Assembly: GCA_025352435.1 (NCBI GenBank)
Contig: JANXTN010000292.1
Span: forward strand, 1-10,063
From: Ferruginibacter sp.
Lineage (GTDB): Bacteria; Bacteroidota; Bacteroidia; Chitinophagales; Chitinophagaceae
Direction of reading: 5' to 3'
DNA: 10,063 nt
Position numbers and translations under genes: made by a program. Below, one piece after another: positions 1 through 5,632 of the stretch; the first letter of the stretch is position 1, and each line of letters starts with the position of its first letter. The notes beneath the pieces are model-generated. The model did no database searches and was not told the origin of the DNA. It saw nothing but the letters and a program-made list of their open reading frames with translations.

Positions 1-411
1 ACCGGTTTTACTACCGCCAAGGCTATTCAAAATACTTTGAATATTAAAACTGTTGTCATTGCCATCATTAGTTTTGTTCACGAGTTTGCTCATGACCATA
101 GGAATTAAAGTACTTGCAATACCGCCGGCCTTGTTACTGTCAAGCCCAAATTTGTCCATAAGTGTAGTCACGAGATTGGAAGAAACATTTTGGGTAACTG
201 GATGATTAGAAATATCCTCAGTATTGTTCTGATTAAATAAACTTAAAATACTTGCGGCACCGCCACCGCTCATCATACCTTTTAAAGTATCCATTATTGA
301 AGTAGAAGCTGTACTGATAACAGCATCATTTTGTTCATTAGGTACATCGGGATTATTAACAACTGCATTACCCGAATATTGTTTTACGAGATTCACTAAT
401 TGATCGAACAT
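1..411 (-). CDS. DUF937-like protein, 3' part outside the window
   Basis: This partial gene has its start codon at 409-411 on the minus strand and stays open for 137 codons to the window edge, so the C-terminus is missing. The protein begins MFDQLVNLVKQYSGNAVVNN and has a Gly-rich turn (MMSGGGAASILSLF, about residues 46-59). A helical stretch of the form KFGLDSNKAGGIASTLIPMVMSKLV follows at about residues 88-112, and the visible part ends in Asn/Ser-rich sequence with IQSILNSLGG. There is no signal peptide or membrane segment. This pattern matches my memory of the short DUF937 proteins common in Bacteroidota; the family has no established function, although some members elsewhere are called YidB-like. 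It lies 69 nt downstream of the META lipoprotein gene on the same strand, with no obvious terminator between, so co-transcription is possible. The coding call is firm; the family call is from pattern recognition only. Confidence 0.75.
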   Translation of the reverse strand, partial: MFDQLVNLVKQYSGNAVVNNPDVPNEQNDAVISTASTSIMDTLKGMMSGGGAASILSLFNQNNTEDISNHPVTQNVSSNLVTTLMDKFGLDSNKAGGIASTLIPMVMSKLVNKTNDGNDNSFNIQSILNSLGGSKTG

Positions 412-438
412 AAAATTTGTTTTAAGTTTTTGAAAGAT

Positions 439-446
439 TAAATGTA
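439..446 (-). promoter_or_regulatory. Possible -7 box of the DUF937-like gene
   Basis: The minus strand reads TACATTTA, one mismatch from the Bacteroidota -7 consensus TAnnTTTG, ending 27 nt before the start codon. No convincing TTTG -33 element sits at the expected spacing, so this is only a weak candidate for a promoter independent of the META gene upstream. Confidence 0.25.
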
Positions 447-480
447 GGCGTTTATTCTAAATAAAAAACAGTACTATAAA

Positions 481-1257
481 TTATGTTTTTCTGAAAATCA
501 ACAAACTGTCGTCAGGTAAATAGAGATAAAGTTTCCCTTCTTTAAAGTAGTAACTTACTATTTGGTCATTTACTTCCGCCGCAATAATCTTTTCAATATT
601 TTTTTTGTTACACTTCGTTTTAGTAACTGAAAGTTTTGAAAATTGAATGCGCTTACCCTGTACTTCTATTTTTCCTTTAATGCTGTTACAGCCATCATTT
701 CCGGATATTACTCCTTCCACGATATCCAGATTTAGCTGTGGCACAATGCGGTACCCTGTTGGTACAATTGGCGTATATCCAATTTTCTCCAACAACCATT
801 TTCCCTGTAAATTATTATCAGCTAAAAATTTGCCGCAACCTGTGTATTTGATATTATTGAAACTTATAGATACTTCTTTTTTAAAAACCTCTCTCATGGT
901 AGTTACTGTGCATATTTTTTCCAAAATTTCGATTTGTACATTTCCTGATTTTAAGGTTATTGTAAAACGTTTTCTCTCATCGTTTACAACTTTTTTTAAT
1001 TGGCTGTAAGCAAATTTTAATGCCAAGCCATCTTCAGCAGAAAACCTTACCGTATCATCGTAATTCATTGTTAATGTCCAATTGCTAGGTTGGTTTCCTT
1101 GAGCAAAAAAGTCAACTCCTGTTTGTTGTAGATTTTTTATTTCCCCTGTTTGTTCAATTTGATTACCAACAGTTGTAGGTTTTTTGACAAGAATATTTTT
1201 TGTACTCGTACAACCAACGAATATCAAAATCAATATAAACAATAGTAAAGTTTTCAT
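481..1257 (-). CDS. META-domain lipoprotein with COG3650-like N-terminal region
   Basis: The 258-residue protein starts with a lipoprotein signal: Lys2, a hydrophobic run, and a lipobox ending FVGC with the lipidated cysteine at residue 16. It is therefore probably anchored in the envelope. Residues about 46-145 begin GVDFFAQGNQPSNWTL and end YTGCGKFL, with Cys116 and Cys141 as a possible disulfide pair. This resembles the COG3650-type region that often reads G.EPFW.L; here the Glu-Pro-Phe-Trp core is altered to NQPSNW. Residues about 149-258 are a META domain (HslJ type): LQGKWLLEKIGY, then SGNDGCNSIKG (about 186-196) and the TKTKC turn, with Cys190 and Cys216 in the usual places. META proteins in other bacteria are linked to heat or novobiocin resistance (HslJ) or to secretion and motility, but the exact function is unknown. 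It is transcribed divergently from the phosphatase gene and may run on into the DUF937-like gene. Confidence 0.85.
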   Translation of the reverse strand: MKTLLLFILILIFVGCTSTKNILVKKPTTVGNQIEQTGEIKNLQQTGVDFFAQGNQPSNWTLTMNYDDTVRFSAEDGLALKFAYSQLKKVVNDERKRFTITLKSGNVQIEILEKICTVTTMREVFKKEVSISFNNIKYTGCGKFLADNNLQGKWLLEKIGYTPIVPTGYRIVPQLNLDIVEGVISGNDGCNSIKGKIEVQGKRIQFSKLSVTKTKCNKKNIEKIIAAEVNDQIVSYYFKEGKLYLYLPDDSLLIFRKT

Positions 1258-1360
1258 ACACGTAAAATTGACTACAAATTTTTATATGTCATGTTAATTG
1301 AACTAATATATTTTGATATGCTGAACGGAATAAATTTAGTTGCATGGTAAATTAATCTCC

Positions 1361-1368
1361 TACTTTTA
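1361..1368 (+). promoter_or_regulatory. Candidate promoter of the phosphatase gene
   Basis: TACTTTTA matches TAnnTTTG except at the last base and lies 20 nt before the start codon. A TTG at 1340-1342 stands 18 nt upstream and could serve as the -33 element. The short A-rich leader is typical for Bacteroidota. It is inferred from consensus only. Confidence 0.4.
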
Positions 1369-1388
1369 CGTCTCTTAAAAATGAAAAT

Positions 1389-2207
1389 ATGAAGAACTTT
1401 TGCATTACAGTTGTTGCTTTTTGGGTCTTGTCATGTAACAGCAGTAAGAAAATTACGACTATTATTGCTGAGACTTCTCCGCAAAAGCTTCCTCAAAATA
1501 TCAGTTTGAACGGGAAATTATTTTCTTCTCTTTTTCAACAGCGTGCTGCAGAGTATAGAGCTCTGTGCCTACAGAGTTACAACGTTGCAAGAATGCGAGT
1601 GGAAACTTATGTGGCACAAACGGAAAAGCCAAAAGCTATTATCACAGATATTGATGAAACTATTTTAGATAACAGTGCTTATGCCGTTCATCAGGCTTAT
1701 CAGGGATTGGAATATGTTTCATCTTCGTGGTATGAATGGACTGAAAAATCTGCTGCTGATACAATGCCGGGAGCTGCTGCGTTCTTAAAATACGCTGCAT
1801 CAAAAAATATTCAAGTTTTTTACATTACAAATAGAGAAGACAGGGAAAGGACTGCTACTTTAAAAAACTTACAACGTTTTGGTTTGCCAAATGCCGACGA
1901 AACTCATTTATACACAAAAGTTAATACTTCAAGCAAAGAAACAAGACGGCAACAGGTGATGGACGGCTATGAGGTTGTTTTGTTGATGGGCGATAATCTT
2001 GCAGATTTAAATGTGCTATTTGACAAAAAAACTGAGGAGGAGAGAAAAAAAAATACAGACTTACTTTCAGCAGACTTTGGAAAGAAATTTATTGTTTTTC
2101 CTAATGCAAATTATGGAGACTGGGAAAGCAGTTTGTATAAGTATGATTATAAACTCACGCAACAGCAAAAAGATTCCATTCTTAAAAGTGTGTTGAAGGG
2201 GTATTAG
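1389..2207 (+). CDS. Class C acid phosphatase / 5'-nucleotidase lipoprotein, e(P4) family
   Basis: This 272-residue protein is a HAD-superfamily phosphatase attached to the outer membrane. The signal ends in a lipobox VLSC with Cys16. Motif I is DIDET at residues 87-91, with Asp87 the expected nucleophile and Asp89 the acid/base. Motif II is ITNR (Thr147, Asn148). A lysine in SSKETRR (Lys183) is a good candidate for motif III. Motif IV is GDNLADL (201-207), with Asp202 and Asp206 for Mg2+ binding. The closing FPNANYGDWE (237-246) is characteristic of the e(P4) family. Members hydrolyse nucleoside 5'-monophosphates and, in Haemophilus, NMN on the way to NAD; the substrate here is not known. 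Length fits the family. The start at 1389 gives a complete lipoprotein signal. A three-codon ORF at 1381-1392 overlaps that start. Nothing suggests a pathway link with its neighbours. Confidence 0.93.
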   Translation: MKNFCITVVAFWVLSCNSSKKITTIIAETSPQKLPQNISLNGKLFSSLFQQRAAEYRALCLQSYNVARMRVETYVAQTEKPKAIITDIDETILDNSAYAVHQAYQGLEYVSSSWYEWTEKSAADTMPGAAAFLKYAASKNIQVFYITNREDRERTATLKNLQRFGLPNADETHLYTKVNTSSKETRRQQVMDGYEVVLLMGDNLADLNVLFDKKTEEERKKNTDLLSADFGKKFIVFPNANYGDWESSLYKYDYKLTQQQKDSILKSVLKGY

Positions 2208-2252
2208 TTATTGGTTGTTAGTTGATTAGTTGAATAGCTGATTGGTTGATTG
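2208..2252 (+). repeat. Degenerate 7-8 nt tandem repeat after the phosphatase stop
   Basis: Directly after the TAG stop the sequence can be split into TTATTGG, TTGTTAG, TTGATTAG, TTGAATAG, CTGATTGG and TTGATTG. These are six diverged copies of a TTGATTAG-like unit with almost no C. It has no reading-frame role and does not fold into a strong hairpin. Function is unknown; it may be a decayed slippage-born repeat. Confidence 0.55.
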
Positions 2253-2268
2253 TACATTGCCAGAAAAA

Positions 2269-2299
2269 TAAAGCCGCAGAATTAATTCCTGCGGCTTTA
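2269..2299 (-). terminator. Intrinsic terminator between the convergent genes, best for the E2 transcript
   Basis: TAAAGCCGCAG (2269-2279) pairs perfectly with CTGCGGCTTTA (2289-2299), giving an 11-bp stem and a 9-nt loop. Read on the minus strand, the stem is followed at once by TTTTTCTG, the classic layout for the end of the E2 gene 90 nt upstream. On the plus strand the nearest T-run begins about 15 nt beyond the stem, so termination of the phosphatase transcript here is plausible but weaker. Confidence 0.85.
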
Positions 2300-2361
2300 G
2301 TAATATGGTAATATTTTTTTTCTGTTCCTATAATTCATTATCCCTAACTCATCATTTTGAT

Positions 2362-2380
2362 TTCACCATTCACCATTCAC
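2362..2380. repeat. Short TTCACCA heptamer tandem repeat
   Basis: Two perfect TTCACCA units plus a partial TTCAC lie 9 nt beyond the E2 stop codon, followed by the similar ACCCTCACCTC. With the repeat at 2208-2252, this puts repetitive sequence on both sides of the terminator. The copy number is low and the function is unknown. Confidence 0.55.
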
Positions 2381-2389
2381 ACCCTCACC

Positions 2390-3733
2390 TCAAATATTTC
2401 TATTCACCTCAAAATTTTCCAATTCTTTGCAAACTGCGTTTAAAAAAGTAGAGCCTAATGCGCCATCAATTATTCTATGGTCATAACTTAATGAAACATA
2501 CATCATGTGGCGGATGGCTATTACATCTCCCTGAGGTGTTTCTAAAACCATTGGACGTTTTTTAATTGCACCTACAGCCATTATAGCTACCTGCGGTTGG
2601 TTAATGATTGGCGTTCCCATGATACTCCCGAAAGTACCTACATTGGTAAGTGTAAATGTGCCTCCTGTAGTGTCATCCGGTTTTAATTTGCCATTGCGTG
2701 CAGCATTTGCAAGCCCATTTACCTGCTTGCATAATCCCGTAAGATTTAATTGATCTGCATTTTTAATTACAGGCACTATTAAATTTCCGGAAGGCAAAGC
2801 TGTTGCCATGCCGATATTCAAATCCTTTTTTACAATTATTTTATCGCCATCTACGGAACTGCTCAGCATTGGATATTTTTTGAGCGACTTTACAACGGCT
2901 TCTACAAACAGCGGAGTAAAGGTTATTTTTTCACCTTCTCTTTTTTCAAATTCCTTTTTTATTTTTTCTCTCCATAGTACCAGATTTGTTACATCACATT
3001 CAGCAAAGCTTGTTACATGCGCACTCGTAGCTATACTGTCAGTCATGTGCTTAGATATAAGCTTGCGCATCCGATCCATTTCTATTATTTCTACATTTCC
3101 GCTATAAACCGTCGGAGTGTTATTGCTTGCAGCAGCAACTGCAGGCGTTGGTGTACTTGCCATAACCACCGCCTGTTGGCTTGGTTGTGGTGCTGGATGT
3201 GCTTCTGTCTTGTTAGGGGAAACGTTACTTCTGTTCGCAACAAATGCAAGTATATCTTTTTTGCTCACTCTTCCATCCTGTCCGGTGCCTGGAATTTTTT
3301 CCAAATCTGTCATGCTAATTCCTTCACTCTGGGCAATATTTAAAACAAGCGGAGAATAAAAACGAACGCCGTTAGAAGAACTATTTGTAAAAGTTTCACT
3401 TGGCTGGTAAGGAATTTCTTCAACTATTTTCGCTTCCTCATATTCTACTTTTGGAGTAGCAGGAGCGGGGGCAGGCGATCCATTTTCAGTAACACCCGTT
3501 CTTATTTTTACAATTACTGTTCCTATTGGTACCACCTCGTTTTCTGCAAATAATATTTCCTCAATAACACCATCTGTGGTAGAAGGTACTTCACTATCTA
3601 CCTTATCTGTAGCAATATCCAAAATCGTTTCATCCTGTGCTACTTTATCGCCCACTTTTTTATGCCATTTCAGAATGGTTGCCTCAATAATACTCTCACC
3701 CAACTTTGGCATTGTAAGATCAACTAAACTCAT
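2390..3733 (-). CDS. 2-oxo acid dehydrogenase complex E2 subunit (dihydrolipoamide acyltransferase)
   Basis: This 447-residue cytoplasmic enzyme moves acyl groups from the lipoyl arm to CoA within a 2-oxo acid dehydrogenase complex. The lipoyl domain is residues 1-80, with the lipoylated Lys44 in the motif ATDKVDSEVPS. An Ala/Pro-rich linker follows, then the E3/E1-binding domain (about 124-165, with RFYSPLVLNIAQSEGI and GTGQDGRVSKKDIL). A second flexible linker (about 168-210) leads to the acyltransferase domain (about 215-447), which ends with SYDHRIIDGALG, placing catalytic His419 and Asp423 as in the DHRxxDG motif. There is one lipoyl domain. The substrate cannot be fixed from sequence. 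The catalytic domain (TLTNVGTFGS, KKRPMV) looks more like branched-chain E2 than OdhB, but pyruvate is also possible. No E1 or E3 gene is present in the window. A perfect -7 box lies 24 nt upstream, and a strong terminator lies downstream. Confidence 0.93.
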   Translation of the reverse strand: MSLVDLTMPKLGESIIEATILKWHKKVGDKVAQDETILDIATDKVDSEVPSTTDGVIEEILFAENEVVPIGTVIVKIRTGVTENGSPAPAPATPKVEYEEAKIVEEIPYQPSETFTNSSSNGVRFYSPLVLNIAQSEGISMTDLEKIPGTGQDGRVSKKDILAFVANRSNVSPNKTEAHPAPQPSQQAVVMASTPTPAVAAASNNTPTVYSGNVEIIEMDRMRKLISKHMTDSIATSAHVTSFAECDVTNLVLWREKIKKEFEKREGEKITFTPLFVEAVVKSLKKYPMLSSSVDGDKIIVKKDLNIGMATALPSGNLIVPVIKNADQLNLTGLCKQVNGLANAARNGKLKPDDTTGGTFTLTNVGTFGSIMGTPIINQPQVAIMAVGAIKKRPMVLETPQGDVIAIRHMMYVSLSYDHRIIDGALGSTFLNAVCKELENFEVNRNI

Positions 3734-3757
3734 AAATTTTTTTTATTTAATAAGGTG

Positions 3758-3765
3758 CAAATGTA
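3758..3765 (-). promoter_or_regulatory. -7 box of the E2 gene
   Basis: The minus strand reads TACATTTG, an exact match to the Bacteroidota TAnnTTTG element, ending 24 nt before the E2 start codon. This spacing suits a short leader. No TTTG is found at -33, so the promoter may rely on the -7 box. It implies that E2 need not depend on read-through from purE. Confidence 0.55.
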
Positions 3766-3817
3766 GAATTTTAAGCTTAGATATCTATTAATTTAAGCTT
3801 GCTGAACAACACATTGT

Positions 3818-4324
3818 TTAAGCAATCTTAACCGATTTCGGTTGCATGGCATCGGCAGCGTTCATAACATCGTCTGCCATTTTTTTCTTATACACTTCCA
3901 GTTTTTTACTTAGTTCTTCATCCTGCGTAGCCAGAATTTGGGCGGCTAAAATTCCCGCATTTTTTGCCCCGTTTAATGCCACGGTTGCCACCGGCACTCC
4001 ACCTGGCATTTGTAAAATAGAGAGCACCGAGTCCCATCCATCAATAGAATTGGATGATTTTACGGGAACACCAATCACAGGAAGCGTAGTGTAAGCCGCC
4101 ACCATCCCCGGTAGGTGTGCAGCCCCGCCTGCGCCTGCTATAATTACTTTTATGCCTCTTGATTTCGCTTCCATTGCATAGGTTCTCATTCTTTCAGGTG
4201 TTCTGTGTGCTGAAACAATTGTCATTTCAAACGCTACCTCAAATGCTTTTAAAGCTTCAGCTGCATGTTGCATGACAGACAAATCGTTTTCGCTTCCCAT
4301 TATAATTGCTACTTTATTTATCAT
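3818..4324 (-). CDS. purE: 5-(carboxyamino)imidazole ribonucleotide mutase
   Basis: This 168-residue protein is a class I PurE, which converts N5-CAIR to CAIR in de novo purine synthesis in the cytoplasm. The N-terminus carries the phosphate-binding MGSENDLSVM (residues 9-18), with the conserved Ser11 and Asp14. The catalytic SAHRTPERMR follows (His at about residue 40), then IIAGAGGAAHLPGM. The PVKSSNSIDGWDSVLSILQM segment and PGGVPVAT complete the family signature. Length and motif order agree with bacterial octameric PurE. The motif usually reads GSxSD; the Asn at the second Ser is a mild change and should not impair activity. No purK, purD or other pur gene lies in the window. The E2 gene lies 84 nt downstream on the same strand, with its own candidate promoter. 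The gene diverges from the efflux operon across a 195-nt gap. Confidence 0.96.
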   Translation of the reverse strand: MINKVAIIMGSENDLSVMQHAAEALKAFEVAFEMTIVSAHRTPERMRTYAMEAKSRGIKVIIAGAGGAAHLPGMVAAYTTLPVIGVPVKSSNSIDGWDSVLSILQMPGGVPVATVALNGAKNAGILAAQILATQDEELSKKLEVYKKKMADDVMNAADAMQPKSVKIA

Positions 4325-4483
4325 ATTTTTGAATTTAAAACAAAAGCTAAGGTATGAATATCTAAAGCCATCATTCAGGCAAAATGCTATTTATTTATTT
4401 CGCATGTTTTCTTATAAGTAAATCGTCTAAACAGTAAATTTTATTCATTAGATATATTAAATCCAGGCTTTTCTAAATCCTTT

Positions 4484-4491
4484 TATCTTTG
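4484..4491 (+). promoter_or_regulatory. -7 box of the efflux operon
   Basis: TATCTTTG is an exact TAnnTTTG match ending 28 nt before the adaptor start codon. The expected -33 position reads ATCC rather than TTTG. It lies in the divergent purE/adaptor region and is the best candidate for initiating the adaptor-permease transcript. No strong operator palindrome is visible beside it. Confidence 0.55.
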
Positions 4492-4519
4492 AACCGATAA
4501 TGTTATTTAAAACTCACTT

Positions 4520-5611
4520 ATGCAATATGTTGTAAAAAGCCTTAGATATTATTTAGCTTTTCTAGTTCTTGTTTGTTTTTGTATGGCCTGTAAAAAGAAA
4601 GCAGCAGATACATCAAAAACAAAAGTCGTTCCCCCTGTTATTGTAGATATTATTATTGCAGACAGGCAACCCATCTCAGACGTAATTGAAGCAAATGGAA
4701 CAGTGGTGGCAAGTGAGTTTTTAGAAATTCATCCGGAGGTCAGTGGACGGTTAACTTATCTAAACATTGCTGAAGGATCTTCTGTTTCCCAAGGCACCGT
4801 ACTTGCAAAAATTAATGATGCAGATCTGCAGGCGCAAATTGCAAAAACTAGGGTGCAGTTAGATCTTGCCCAAAAAACTACCCAACGCTACAAACAATTA
4901 TTAGATGTAAGCGGAATTAATCAAAGTGATTACGACATTGCGTTGAATCAGGTAAATGCTTACAAAGCAGATATGGTTTATACTCAGGCGCTCATTAATA
5001 AAACCATTATCAAAGCTCCATTTAGCGGCGTAATTGGGTTAAGACAAATAAGCCCGGGAGCATATGTTACACCTGCAAGTACCCTTGCTACACTGCAGCA
5101 AACTTCAAAAATAAAAATAGATTTTACGTTGCCTCAAAATTACAGCAGCATTATAAAACGAGGCGCTGTATTAGATGTAGAGCTCGATGCTTCAACCCAT
5201 AAAAAAGGAAGAGCAATGATAATAGCTACTGAACCTGGTGCTAATACAGATACCCGAAATTTAAAAGTGAGGGCTGTATTGTCAGAATCTAATATTAACC
5301 CCGGTGCATTTGTAAAAGTTTTTTTAAATGCAGGGAGTGGAAAATCCTCTATTGTTGTACCGACGAATTGTATAATTCCAAATGATAAAGACAATCAAAT
5401 AGTGGTTGTAAAAAATGGTATTGCAAATTTTATAAATGTAGAGACAGGTTTAAGGCAGGCAAATTCTGTAGAAATTGTAAAAGGAATTAATGTAGGCGAC
5501 TCTGTAGTAGTTACGGGAGTTTTATTTGCCAGACCAAAAAGCAAACTGAAAATCAGATCAGTAAAAAAATTAGCTACGCTTATAACAAAAGATTCTACTG
5601 CCAGTTATTAA
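4520..5611 (+). CDS. RND efflux periplasmic adaptor (membrane fusion protein), lipoprotein
   Basis: The 363-residue protein is the periplasmic link of a tripartite efflux pump, joining the permease to the outer-membrane channel. Residues 1-24 form a signal peptide ending MAC followed by KKK, so Cys24 is the probable lipid anchor; Cys at -3 is unusual for a lipobox. The first half of the lipoyl/barrel-sandwich domain covers about 60-98 (ANGTVVASEFLEIHPEVSGR, then EGSSVSQGTVLAKIND). A hairpin of two helices follows (about 99-160), then the second lipoyl half with KAPFSGVIGLRQISPGAYV (165-183). The beta-barrel (about 197-270) and membrane-proximal domain (about 275-350) close the protein. This is the AcrA/HlyD_D23-type order and a usual length. 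The gene ends 21 nt before the permease start, so the two are co-transcribed. The substrate cannot be read from the sequence. Confidence 0.93.
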   Translation: MQYVVKSLRYYLAFLVLVCFCMACKKKAADTSKTKVVPPVIVDIIIADRQPISDVIEANGTVVASEFLEIHPEVSGRLTYLNIAEGSSVSQGTVLAKINDADLQAQIAKTRVQLDLAQKTTQRYKQLLDVSGINQSDYDIALNQVNAYKADMVYTQALINKTIIKAPFSGVIGLRQISPGAYVTPASTLATLQQTSKIKIDFTLPQNYSSIIKRGAVLDVELDASTHKKGRAMIIATEPGANTDTRNLKVRAVLSESNINPGAFVKVFLNAGSGKSSIVVPTNCIIPNDKDNQIVVVKNGIANFINVETGLRQANSVEIVKGINVGDSVVVTGVLFARPKSKLKIRSVKKLATLITKDSTASY

Positions 5612-5632
5612 TTAATAAGAACTTTCTTTTTC

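Noticed and set aside
647..1009. 120-codon plus-strand frame opposite the META lipoprotein gene
   Set aside because: It is antisense to a gene with a recognisable lipobox and META motif, and its product shows no family features.
3017..3343. Plus-strand open frames opposite the E2 linker and binding domain
   Set aside because: They are antisense to a clear E2 coding sequence; the Cys/Leu-rich products are what reversed Ala/Pro/Thr linker codons give.
3773..3800. AAGCTT-containing inverted repeat between purE and the E2 gene
   Set aside because: Only about 7 AT-rich pairs with a long loop form and no T-run follows, so neither a terminator nor an operator can be supported.
4330..4355. Possible -7 box for purE (TAGCTTTTG on the minus strand)
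   Set aside because: It has one extra base against TAnnTTTG and no -33 element at usable spacing, so the purE promoter could not be placed.
4381..4410. AAAATGC ... GCATGTTTT imperfect inverted repeat in the purE/adaptor gap
   Set aside because: The stem is short, has a bulge and a 14-nt AT-rich loop, and lies about 75 nt upstream of the -7 box; this is within chance for such AT-rich DNA.
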